Source: Methylomonas lenta
GTDB taxonomy: Bacteria > Pseudomonadota > Gammaproteobacteria > Methylococcales > Methylomonadaceae
DNA: 64,000 nucleotides
Direction: 5' to 3'
Assembly: GCF_001644015.1 (NCBI RefSeq)
Contig: NZ_LUUI01000102.1
Coordinates: forward strand, 1-64,000
Shown: one piece after another, positions 37,870 through 46,129 of the stretch
Layout: each line of letters begins with the position of its first letter
Position numbering within the stretch: the first letter of the stretch is position 1
Notes under the pieces: model-generated
What the model was told of the DNA's origin: nothing
The model's input: the letters and a program-made list of their open reading frames with translations, nothing else
The model's database searches: none
Position numbers and translations under genes: made by a program

Positions 37870-39843
37870 TCACTGAACAGTGCTGAAATTTTGGGCCAGT
37901 TGCTGTTTGATAAGTTCAAACTCCTTATCGAAATCATACTGATTACGTAAGGCGCTGCCCACCAATAAAATAGCCGTGCCGGCATCGCCAGCCTCGAGCA
38001 ATAGCCATAAGCGACGTTGCGGCAAATAAAACATACAAAACACACCCAACACCAACAATAGACAGCCTGGAAAAACCAGCCATTTGCCAGGTGAGCGGGT
38101 AATTTGCAAGCCAGTGGCTTCAATATGCTGAAATCCTTCTAATTCCAAAAACACAGGCGTAGCATACTCATGCGCTAAATTGACCGCTTCCACAGCGTCT
38201 ACGAAAAATTGAGCATCAAACGCTGTCAGCGCTTGTTTCGGGTCCAAGCCTTCATCCTGCAACACGCTTAGATAAACATTTTTTAACAAACGCTGTAAAA
38301 CATTAGCATAAACCTGCAAAACCTCCTGCCGCTGATTTTCTGCTACCGTCTGCTCGATGTTGGCCGTGATTTTGTCGTAACCGCCTTCCACAAATTGTTG
38401 CGCCAGAACTAGCATGAATTTGGCGACGGCTTGCTTATCTTTAGCTGCTGATTGTTTTGCCCCATCGGTGGAACTGGCTGTCTGCAGCGCAATAGCTGCC
38501 AGTATTTCAGGATCGCGCAGACTTTGATAAAACGCCATAAACCGTGCCAGACGATTTTCGCTATCCGCCGGCATAAACCAGTAATTGAATTCTTCTGAGA
38601 CCATGCTGCGCATCCCACTCAGAAAAAACCAGCGACCTTCTTGCTGAATTGGCTGCATGTACGTCAGATATTCGTTGGCAGTACCATCCGGGCGACGCAA
38701 TTTGTACTGAAAGCTGGGACCTTGGTTGATGAATTTCTTTTCACCACTAGGGTCAGGCTTGACATTAAATGGTCTGAAATCAGAAATCTCCAGCTGCATG
38801 CCGCTGACTTCCGTGAATTGTTTCACCTTGGCTTGCAGCTGCTTAGAACTGTCCATCGCACTCAGTAGCGGCCAGGCTTTTAAATTTAACTTTGAACCGC
38901 CATCGCCAAAACTATTTTGGTAGATAGTGAAACCTTTATAGCTTAAAGGATGATTAACAGAAATAGTCTGCTTAACAGCTTGTGCCAATTCTGCATCGTT
39001 AATTTCCAGATCGCTTTCAAAAGATTTTGGCTGCCCGCTGGCATAATGCTCGATACGAAAATCCTCAACTTTAATCGTAAAAGGCAGTTTTTGCAGCAGA
39101 TAGCCGTCTTTGTAATCTATAAATGCAAAATCGGCTTGGTCGCCTTCAGGAATATCGACATTAGCCCGGAATGAAGCGTTATCCGCTGATAAAGTGCTGA
39201 TTGCAGAAATTTGATTAGCAGGAATGCGCCGGGTTTCTACCGCAATCTTACCTCGCCATTCAGCGACTTTCAGTGGCAAATTGCCATCGATCAAACCGCC
39301 AATACAAATCACGATAATGGCAACATGACTAAAGATGTAACCCAATCGTCCCCCGCTGCCTTTTTTAGCAGCAATGATCAATCCAGCATTATCCTGTCGC
39401 TGCCTGAAACTATATCGATGATCTTTAAGAACCCACAACAGGATAGGTAGAGTCGCTTGCAAAGTTTGCTTACTCTGATATTTCTGCCGATGCGCAAGTT
39501 TCTGCAAGGAATGCCGCTGACTATTTTCCCGGTAGTCACTCACATCACGCATGATTTTAGGCAGATTGCGGTAGACGCACACACTGGTCGACAATACTAA
39601 AAAGCCTAAAATAGTCAGAAACCAGACAGAAGTATAGACATTGAATAATTCCAGGCTTTTAAACACCTCGAACCAAAATGGGCCAAACTTCAAAACATAA
39701 TCGGGATACGGCTGATTTTGCTGAATTACGGTGCCAATCACTGCTGCAATGGCAATAGCCACCAGCAGGGTAATCGCCAGGTTCATGGATCCTAAAAAAC
39801 GAAACAGAATGCGAATAGTTGATTGCGGCATAGAGGTAGGCAA
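37870..39843 (-). CDS. resB: Cytochrome c biogenesis protein ResB
   Basis: ResB (Ccs1) is the second half of the system II haem lyase. The 657-residue protein has an N-terminal helix (MNLAITLLVAIAIAAVIGTV), further helices near 75 and 165 (LGYIFSHVAIIVICIGGLIDG with a conserved His), a long periplasmic domain, and a final helix near residue 605 (WLVFPGCLLLVLGVFCMFYLPQRRLWL). The central domain is larger than in compact homologues. It starts the resB-ccsA-dsbA unit. The preceding 72 bp hold a CCGGCAGG/CCTGCCGG hairpin (39874-39895). Confidence 0.94.
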   Translation of the reverse strand: MPTSMPQSTIRILFRFLGSMNLAITLLVAIAIAAVIGTVIQQNQPYPDYVLKFGPFWFEVFKSLELFNVYTSVWFLTILGFLVLSTSVCVYRNLPKIMRDVSDYRENSQRHSLQKLAHRQKYQSKQTLQATLPILLWVLKDHRYSFRQRQDNAGLIIAAKKGSGGRLGYIFSHVAIIVICIGGLIDGNLPLKVAEWRGKIAVETRRIPANQISAISTLSADNASFRANVDIPEGDQADFAFIDYKDGYLLQKLPFTIKVEDFRIEHYASGQPKSFESDLEINDAELAQAVKQTISVNHPLSYKGFTIYQNSFGDGGSKLNLKAWPLLSAMDSSKQLQAKVKQFTEVSGMQLEISDFRPFNVKPDPSGEKKFINQGPSFQYKLRRPDGTANEYLTYMQPIQQEGRWFFLSGMRSMVSEEFNYWFMPADSENRLARFMAFYQSLRDPEILAAIALQTASSTDGAKQSAAKDKQAVAKFMLVLAQQFVEGGYDKITANIEQTVAENQRQEVLQVYANVLQRLLKNVYLSVLQDEGLDPKQALTAFDAQFFVDAVEAVNLAHEYATPVFLELEGFQHIEATGLQITRSPGKWLVFPGCLLLVLGVFCMFYLPQRRLWLLLEAGDAGTAILLVGSALRNQYDFDKEFELIKQQLAQNFSTVQ

Positions 39844-39873
39844 ACCCTGTTGCAGGGCAGTACTTTAGAGTCT

Positions 39874-39895
39874 CCGGCAGGCCACAACCTGCCGG
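39874..39895. repeat. Short perfect hairpin downstream of cytochrome c4
   Basis: CCGGCAGG (39874-39881) and CCTGCCGG (39888-39895) with a six-base loop. It lies between the cytochrome c4 stop and the resB start, both on the minus strand. Without a T-run it may be an attenuating or RNA-protecting hairpin. Confidence 0.5.
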
Positions 39896-39915
39896 ATTGA
39901 TGAGTCGTTAGCTGA

Positions 39916-40596
39916 TTATTTCAGAGTCGATATATAGTAAGAAACGGCTTTAATATCTTCATTGGTCATTTTGGTAGCAATCATGTGCATCATGTTATCG
40001 GCAACATTGCTACGTTCACCCTTTTTAAAATCAGTCAGGGTTTTGATCAAATAATCTGCATGTTGCGAATGCAAAGACGGGTAAGAGGCTGGTTTGTTAC
40101 CCTCGGCATAAGGTCCGTGGCAAGCTACACAAGCCGAAACCTCGCGACTGAGATTACCATTACGATATAAATCACTGCCTTGTTCAATTAAATTATCCAG
40201 TTCGGCTTTTTTCTTTTCATCGGTTTTAGCCGGGGCGTCATCGTCATCATCAGCTGCAGGCAAAACCGGAGCTGGATTGGCAGAAATTTTTTGTGCTGAA
40301 TAATAGTCGGCTATCTCCTCCATACTTTTTTCATCCAGCCCGATGGCTAATGGTGCCATCATGGGTGAAATCCGTTCATTCGCTTTAAAAGCCTTTAATT
40401 GTTTGACCAGATACCCCTGATGCTGACCTGCAAGTTTAGGGAAACTTGGCATCATGCTATTGCCATCTTCACCATGACAACCCGCACAGGTTGCAGCTTT
40501 TTCTTTGCCGGCACTGGTTTTACCTTGCGCGAAAACATGCCCTGCGCTAGTAGCAAGTACTAAGGAAATGGAAACAGTCAGCAGTTTTTTTATCAT
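39916..40596 (-). CDS. Dihaem cytochrome c4
   Basis: A 226-residue periplasmic cytochrome with two CXXCH haem sites (CAGCH in domain 1 and CVACH in domain 2) and methionine ligand segments (SPMMAPLA and NMMHMIA). The signal peptide starts at the ATG at 40596 (MIKKLLTVSI). The two domains are joined by an acidic, proline-containing linker with a run of five aspartates, longer than in standard c4. It likely shuttles electrons between the bc1 complex and terminal oxidases. It is divergent from engB, a gene pair often seen together in gammaproteobacteria. Confidence 0.9.
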   Translation of the reverse strand: MIKKLLTVSISLVLATSAGHVFAQGKTSAGKEKAATCAGCHGEDGNSMMPSFPKLAGQHQGYLVKQLKAFKANERISPMMAPLAIGLDEKSMEEIADYYSAQKISANPAPVLPAADDDDDAPAKTDEKKKAELDNLIEQGSDLYRNGNLSREVSACVACHGPYAEGNKPASYPSLHSQHADYLIKTLTDFKKGERSNVADNMMHMIATKMTNEDIKAVSYYISTLK

Positions 40597-40708
40597 TATT
40601 GGCCCCTGTTCAGGAAGGTTAATCAACGTAAAGCAGGCAGTAATCTGCTGCCAACCGGTATAATGGTTCGGATTCTAACCCATTTATAACCTTTAAAGCG
40701 AGATAGCG

Positions 40709-41332
40709 ATGAATCCAGCGTACCATCAAGCCAAATTCATCAACAGCGCCCCCCGTTTGCAGGACGCTCCGCCCGACCAAGGCATGGAAATTGCGTTTGC
40801 CGGGCGTTCGAATGCCGGCAAGTCTAGTGCTATCAATACTTTGGTGCAACAAAATGCCTTGGCTAGGGTCAGTAAAACCCCGGGTCGAACACAGCTGCTG
40901 AACTTTTTTGAAATTGATGCCCAACGCAAACTAGTGGATTTACCCGGTTTTGGCTACGCCAAAGTGCCGCTGGCACTTAAACGCGACTGGCAGAAAATGA
41001 TGGAAAGTTATCTAAAAAATCGACAGGCCTTATGCGGCATCGTACTGGTGATGGACATTCGTCACCCACTGACCGAGTTCGACTGGCAAATGGTTGAGTG
41101 GTGTGAACATACCAATCTGCCTTTGCACATTTTGCTGACCAAAGCAGACAAGCTCAAATTCGGCGCCGCCAAAAACACCCTGTTAAAAGTGCAGAGAGAT
41201 TTAAGCAAAGTTACTATCGTGGTAACCATTCAGCTATTTTCAGCACTCAACAAAACAGGTATCGATGACGTGCATCAGATGCTGGATGAGTGGTTTGAAT
41301 TCAAACCTGTAGTATCCGAAGAACCCAATTGA
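40709..41332 (+). CDS. engB: Ribosome biogenesis GTP-binding protein EngB (YsxC/YihA)
   Basis: A 207-residue TrmE-Era-EngA-EngB-type GTPase for late 50S ribosome assembly. G-motifs are in order: G1 GRSNAGKSS (32-40), G2 TPGRTQ, G3 DLPGFGYAKV, G4 TKADKL and G5 FSALNKTG. Length is normal for the family. The last 58 bp overlap the 3' end of the minus-strand metallo-hydrolase gene, an antisense overlap that both reading frames tolerate. Confidence 0.95.
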   Translation: MNPAYHQAKFINSAPRLQDAPPDQGMEIAFAGRSNAGKSSAINTLVQQNALARVSKTPGRTQLLNFFEIDAQRKLVDLPGFGYAKVPLALKRDWQKMMESYLKNRQALCGIVLVMDIRHPLTEFDWQMVEWCEHTNLPLHILLTKADKLKFGAAKNTLLKVQRDLSKVTIVVTIQLFSALNKTGIDDVHQMLDEWFEFKPVVSEEPN

Positions 41333-42207
41333 ATTTCAAGACCTTCCTGAGCCATATAGACTTCAAAATCCACTTCAGCCGCATGGTTCATTAGCGCGAG
41401 GTAAATCTCGTCCAGCTCGCTATCGCTGCGGGTTGGTTCGTGATGGGTAAAAAACAGTCTTTTCGCTTTCGCCTGCATAGCTAAGCTTAGAGCCGCAGTA
41501 TAAGTACTGTGTCCCCAGCCTACTTTTTTTTCATACTCGGCATCCGTATATGAAGAATCCACAATCAAGGCATCGACACCCTGCATAACCGCTAAAACTT
41601 CCTGCAATTTGTCATCGATAAACTGTTGATTGGAGGCGTAATCCATGTCATCCGGCTGATATGGATTTTGCGGCATTTCGTAATCGCCGGTAAAAAACAG
41701 TGCGCTGCCATCCGTGTCTTCCAGCCGATAACCAAAATTCAATACCGGATGATTTAGTACAATTGGCGTCACTTTAACGCCGCCTATCTCTACGGCCTCA
41801 CCTGGCAAAAGGGTATGGTAATGTACTTTTGCTTTGAGCTGGACCGGGCTAATCGGAAAATAACTATATTGCAATTGCACCGCCAACGCGCGCTCTATAC
41901 CTTGCTGAGTGACCGGATCCAGGCCACCATAAATATGGATGTGATTATTAGCCATCAACAAAGGCAAAAAAAACGGCAAACCCTGAATGTGATCCCAATG
42001 AGTATGGGTAATCAGAATATGGGCTTCTAACGGCGATTGGCTAAGCAGCGTTTGCGCCAGCGCGAAGATACCGGTACCAGCGTCCAGAATCAGCAGCTCG
42101 TTACTCGCTGTTCTAACTTCAATGCTGGTGGTATTTCCACCGTATTTGACGGTTTTTGGACCGGGAGTTGGAATAGAGCCTCTGACGCCCCAAAATTTGA
42201 ATTTCAT
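41275..42207 (-). CDS. MBL-fold metallo-hydrolase
   Basis: A 310-residue metallo-beta-lactamase-fold protein. It opens with KFWGVRGSIPTPGP, the signature of a group related to phosphodiesterase/RNase Z-like enzymes, and has THTHWDH (His68, His70, Asp72, His73), later FTGDYE and THHEPTRSDSELD. Two metal ions (zinc or iron) are expected. The substrate is unknown; homologues are sometimes fused to response-regulator or cNMP-related modules. It lies 12 bp downstream of an HDOD gene, suggesting a signalling unit. Confidence 0.85.
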   Translation of the reverse strand: MKFKFWGVRGSIPTPGPKTVKYGGNTTSIEVRTASNELLILDAGTGIFALAQTLLSQSPLEAHILITHTHWDHIQGLPFFLPLLMANNHIHIYGGLDPVTQQGIERALAVQLQYSYFPISPVQLKAKVHYHTLLPGEAVEIGGVKVTPIVLNHPVLNFGYRLEDTDGSALFFTGDYEMPQNPYQPDDMDYASNQQFIDDKLQEVLAVMQGVDALIVDSSYTDAEYEKKVGWGHSTYTAALSLAMQAKAKRLFFTHHEPTRSDSELDEIYLALMNHAAEVDFEVYMAQEGLEIQLGSSDTTGLNSNHSSSI

Positions 42208-42219
42208 TGCTGCCGCTTC

Positions 42220-43062
42220 CTAATCAATAAACGCCAGAGCTTCGGTTTTGATGACATTTAGATCACCTAAATCAATTATCAGCTCATCCATATCCATGCC
42301 AAAACATTTTAAAGTACCCGGCGAAAATGCCTCTACTATCGGGTTGCCGGCAAAGCCGAACGCCAGTTTCTTGCTAATTTGATTAGCTGCGAATAAACAA
42401 TCACTTAATGGCGTATGCAAATATTCACTATGGTGATGGTTGATGGCTTCGATTAAATCGTCTGACAAACCCCAGTGTTGAGCCAGTAATTTGCCGGCCT
42501 GACTGTGATCGATGCCCATTATGTTGGTTTCCACTTGGCTTAGGGGCAGTGCCTGTTCGCTAGCAATATGCAAAACCTGTTTATAAGTGGTGGGTACAAA
42601 TTCTGCAAACACAATTTTGCCAAAATCATGTAATAAGCCGGCAACAAAATAATCGCTACTTTGCAGCAAAGGCACTTTCAGGCGTTCAGCCAGCATTTTA
42701 CAAATCGCCGCAGTGGTTAAAGAATGCAGTAAAAAAGCATGCGTATCAAAGCCAGCCTGGTTTTGCGTAGGCAACATCCCAATGGCAGCAACTGACAAAG
42801 CCATATTTTTAATAGTATTGATGCCCAGATGCACAACCGCACGCTGAACTGAACTGATTTTTTGCGCCAGACCATAAAACGGCGAATTGATCACTTTGAG
42901 GATTTTTACCGTCATTAGTGGATCGGTTTCGACCACCTGTACGATTTTACGGCTATCTGCATTAATATCGGCCGCTAACAGCAGCAAATGTTGCACGCTG
43001 CTACGAAAAGCCGGCATTTTGTCGACAAAAGCCAGTAATTGATCCTCGTCTATGCTAGTCAA
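42220..43062 (-). CDS. HDOD domain protein
   Basis: A 280-residue HDOD protein, a helical domain related to HD phosphohydrolases, usually in signalling. The core is recognised by DPLMTVKILKVINSPFYGL, VHLGINTIKNMALSV, the GLLHDFGKI segment and later IMGIDHSQAGKLLAQHWGL. Although the HD pair (LLHDFGK) is retained, HDOD proteins commonly lack full catalytic residues. It may control motility, stress or c-di-GMP output. The MBL hydrolase follows 12 bp downstream; polA ends 15 bp upstream, so the three genes could be one operon. Confidence 0.85.
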   Translation of the reverse strand: MTSIDEDQLLAFVDKMPAFRSSVQHLLLLAADINADSRKIVQVVETDPLMTVKILKVINSPFYGLAQKISSVQRAVVHLGINTIKNMALSVAAIGMLPTQNQAGFDTHAFLLHSLTTAAICKMLAERLKVPLLQSSDYFVAGLLHDFGKIVFAEFVPTTYKQVLHIASEQALPLSQVETNIMGIDHSQAGKLLAQHWGLSDDLIEAINHHHSEYLHTPLSDCLFAANQISKKLAFGFAGNPIVEAFSPGTLKCFGMDMDELIIDLGDLNVIKTEALAFID

Positions 43063-43077
43063 AATGTCATTCCTCGC

Positions 43078-45828
43078 TTAATGCGCCTGATCCCAATTTT
43101 CACCGCTACCCACTTCCACCAATAGCGGCACGTGTAATTCGGCAGTAGTGGACATAAGGTCGCGTATGGTTTCTATGTTGTCAGCTAACTGCGACTCCGC
43201 CACTTCGAACACCAACTCATCGTGCACTTGCATAATCATTTTTACATCCGCCCCGCTATTAGCTATCCATTGATCGCAAGCCAGCATCGCCAGCTTGATA
43301 ATATCGGCAGCTGTACCCTGCATAGGGGCGTTAATTGCGGTACGCTCAGCATATTGCCTTACCGCAGCGTTACGCGCATTGATATCCGGTAAATATAAAC
43401 GTCGGCCAAATAAGGTTTCTACAAAACCCTGCTGTTTGGCCTGTTCGCGAATCGTATCCATATACTGTTTGACACCAGGATAACGACTAAAGTATAGATC
43501 AATATACGCTTGAGCCTGATTGCGGGACAAGCCCAGTTGCTGAGCTAAACCAAAGGCTGACATGCCGTAAATCAAACCGAAATTAATGGCCTTGGCGGAA
43601 CGCCTTAAATCGTTGGTAACCTGCTCGATTGCCACATCAAACACTTCGGCTGCCGTGGCACTATGCACATCCACACCTTGCGAAAATGCTGCCAGTAAAC
43701 CGGCATCGCCCGACAAATGCGCCATGATGCGAAGTTCAATTTGTGAATAATCGGCCGCGACGATTTTATAGCCAGGCGGGGCGATAAAGGCTTGACGAAT
43801 TTTGCGACCTTCTTCACTCCGAATTGGAATATTCTGCAAATTAGGATCAGACGACGACAAACGCCCGGTTGCGGCCACGGCTTGATGATACGAAGTATGC
43901 ACTCGGCCGGTTTTAGGATTAATTTGCTGCGGTAGTTTGTCGGTATAGGTTGACTTCAATTTGCTCATGCCGCGAAACTCTAACAACAGTTTGGGTAAGG
44001 CATAATCTAGCGCTAATTCTTGTAGCACCGACTCATCGGTAGACGGCTGGCCTTTCGGGGTTTTTTTCAACACCGGCAATTTCAACCTATCGTATAAAAT
44101 TTCCTGGATCTGTTTGGGCGAGCCCAAATTAAAAGTCGAACCGGCTAAATCATGCGCTTGCAACTCTATGCCGGTTATACGATTGGCCAATTCCAGACTT
44201 TGCATGTCCAGCATACCGCTATCGATCAGAACGCCGTTTTCTTCAATCCGCGTCAACACATCGATCAATGGGATTTCAATCTCGTTATATAAAGCCCATT
44301 GTTGCGGATTTTGCTGTAATTGCGGTGCCAGTGTTTGATGCAGACGCAGGGTAATATCGGCATCCTCAGCGGCATATTCTGCGGCCTGTTCAATAGGTAC
44401 TTCCTGAAAGCCGATCTGCTTGGCACCCTTACCAGCCACATCTTCAAAATGAATCGTTTCCACCCCCAGATAATGTTTAGCCAGATCATCCATGTTGTGT
44501 TTAGTGGCTGTGCTGTTCAGTACATAGGATTCCAGCATGGTATCGTGCTGGATGCCGCGCAAGCTAATGCCATGATTTTTCAGAACATGGGCGTCATATT
44601 TTAGATTTTGGCCTAGCTTGGGTTTTCCGGCGTCTTCCAGTAGCGGCTTTAAGGCTTCCAGCACCTGCTGTCTATCCAGTTGTGGCGGCGCATCTGGATA
44701 ATCGTGCGCCAGCGGCAAATATGCGGCCTGCCCGGCTTGTACCGCAAACGAGACACCGACGATTTCAGCCTCGCTGTAATTAAGGCTAGTGGTTTCAGTA
44801 TCAAAGGCAAACAGTTCGGCCTGTTTCAGTTTGGTCAGCCAATGTTCAAAATCGGTCTGATTGAGGATGGTTTGATAATCCCTAGCCAAAGCCGAAGCAG
44901 ACTCTTGCTCTCTTTGGGGATTTTGAAATACCTTAGGCGTAGTAGACTGGGGGGATGGGCTGGCGTTTTCCCCATTCAGCGTCTTTAACCAACTACTAAA
45001 TCCCAGTGTACCCAGCTGTTGTTTCAACGCATCCATATCTGGATCACGGCGCTTCAAATCGTCCAGACTGTAATGCAAAGCCACATCACAACGAATAGTC
45101 GTCAGCTCCTGTGACAACGGTAATTGGCCCAAGGCATCCCGTAAATTTTCACCAATTTTGCCTTTGATTTCGTCTGCATGAGCAACCAGGTTATCCAGAC
45201 TGTCGTACTGCTGCAACCATTTGGCAGCCGTTTTCGGCCCCACCTTGGGTACGCCAGGAATGTTATCCACACTATCCCCCATCAGGGCCAGATAATCGAT
45301 GATCTGAGCGGGTTTAACCCCAAATTTTTCCTGTACACCCGCTATATCCATGCGGGTATTGGTCATGGTATTTTCCAGCGTAATTTGTTTAGTCACCAAT
45401 TGCGCCATGTCTTTATCGCCGGTAGAAATGACCACCTCAAAGCCTTGCAGGGCTGCGTTCTGCGCCAGACTGCCCAACACATCGTCGGCTTCGACGCCAT
45501 GCTCGATAATCAACGGCAAACCCAAAGCCTTGATCAGTTCATGCAAAGGTTGAATCTGCACCCGCAAATCGTCCGGCATTGGCGGCCTGTGCGCTTTGTA
45601 TTGATCATATAATTCATGGCGAAATGTCTTGCCGGGCGCATCGAACACCACAGCGACATACGGTGTGTTGTAATCGTTGATCAGCTTACGCAGCATATTG
45701 GAGACGCCATAAATGGCATTAGTTGGCTCGCCTTGGGCATTCGTTAAAGGCGGAACAGCATGAAAGGCACGAAATAAAAACGAGGAACCGTCGACCAGAA
45801 TCAGTTTGTTAATAGAAGTTTCAGACAT
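43078..45828 (-). CDS. polA: DNA polymerase I
   Basis: A 916-residue family A polymerase with 5' nuclease, 3' exonuclease and polymerase domains. The 5' nuclease opens with LILVDGSSFLFRAFHA. The proofreading domain retains its acidic residues (FAFDTETTSL, YDAHVL, YAAEDADITLRLH). The polymerase has ADYSQIELRIMAHLS, the O-helix RRSAKAINFGLIYGM and the catalytic QVHDELVFEV. The start is the ATG at 45828 (MSETSINKLIL); 25 upstream residues in the longer frame are Cys-rich and unconserved. It repairs and primes Okazaki fragments. Confidence 0.97.
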   Translation of the reverse strand: MSETSINKLILVDGSSFLFRAFHAVPPLTNAQGEPTNAIYGVSNMLRKLINDYNTPYVAVVFDAPGKTFRHELYDQYKAHRPPMPDDLRVQIQPLHELIKALGLPLIIEHGVEADDVLGSLAQNAALQGFEVVISTGDKDMAQLVTKQITLENTMTNTRMDIAGVQEKFGVKPAQIIDYLALMGDSVDNIPGVPKVGPKTAAKWLQQYDSLDNLVAHADEIKGKIGENLRDALGQLPLSQELTTIRCDVALHYSLDDLKRRDPDMDALKQQLGTLGFSSWLKTLNGENASPSPQSTTPKVFQNPQREQESASALARDYQTILNQTDFEHWLTKLKQAELFAFDTETTSLNYSEAEIVGVSFAVQAGQAAYLPLAHDYPDAPPQLDRQQVLEALKPLLEDAGKPKLGQNLKYDAHVLKNHGISLRGIQHDTMLESYVLNSTATKHNMDDLAKHYLGVETIHFEDVAGKGAKQIGFQEVPIEQAAEYAAEDADITLRLHQTLAPQLQQNPQQWALYNEIEIPLIDVLTRIEENGVLIDSGMLDMQSLELANRITGIELQAHDLAGSTFNLGSPKQIQEILYDRLKLPVLKKTPKGQPSTDESVLQELALDYALPKLLLEFRGMSKLKSTYTDKLPQQINPKTGRVHTSYHQAVAATGRLSSSDPNLQNIPIRSEEGRKIRQAFIAPPGYKIVAADYSQIELRIMAHLSGDAGLLAAFSQGVDVHSATAAEVFDVAIEQVTNDLRRSAKAINFGLIYGMSAFGLAQQLGLSRNQAQAYIDLYFSRYPGVKQYMDTIREQAKQQGFVETLFGRRLYLPDINARNAAVRQYAERTAINAPMQGTAADIIKLAMLACDQWIANSGADVKMIMQVHDELVFEVAESQLADNIETIRDLMSTTAELHVPLLVEVGSGENWDQAH

Positions 45829-46129
45829 ATACAGGCAACGGTTAAATAAACAATTCAGCAACGATACAGACCCAATCAAGCACCTGCAAGCAAAGAATGG
45901 CATATTCTCTGCGCATCAGCTCTGATAAGCGCTTGTATCATTGGACAAGGCTTTCGCTTTGAAAAAAGTCTCAAGCGCGTTAATCTGCTGCACTTAAAGA
46001 TATTAACCGGGAATCATCATCTCCCGCACATACTGATACTTTTTTTGCCACGGAGAAGGCCAACCTAACAATTATTATAACGATGTGGAGCCGGCCACCT
46101 TAGAGCCGCGCCAGCAAGAGGAGGGAAGG
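45829..46129. other. Divergent intergenic region polA / Fic-zeta gene
   Basis: The 301-bp gap holds the promoters of two divergent genes. No terminator or antitoxin-like short frame with a ribosome site is seen on either strand. The last bases form a strong ribosome site (AGGAGGG around 46117-46125) directly before the ATG at 46130. Confidence 0.6.

Noticed and set aside
36693-38123. Longer ccsA frame starting inside resB
   Set aside because: The extra 85 residues overlap the resB coding sequence in another frame and are not like CcsA N-termini.
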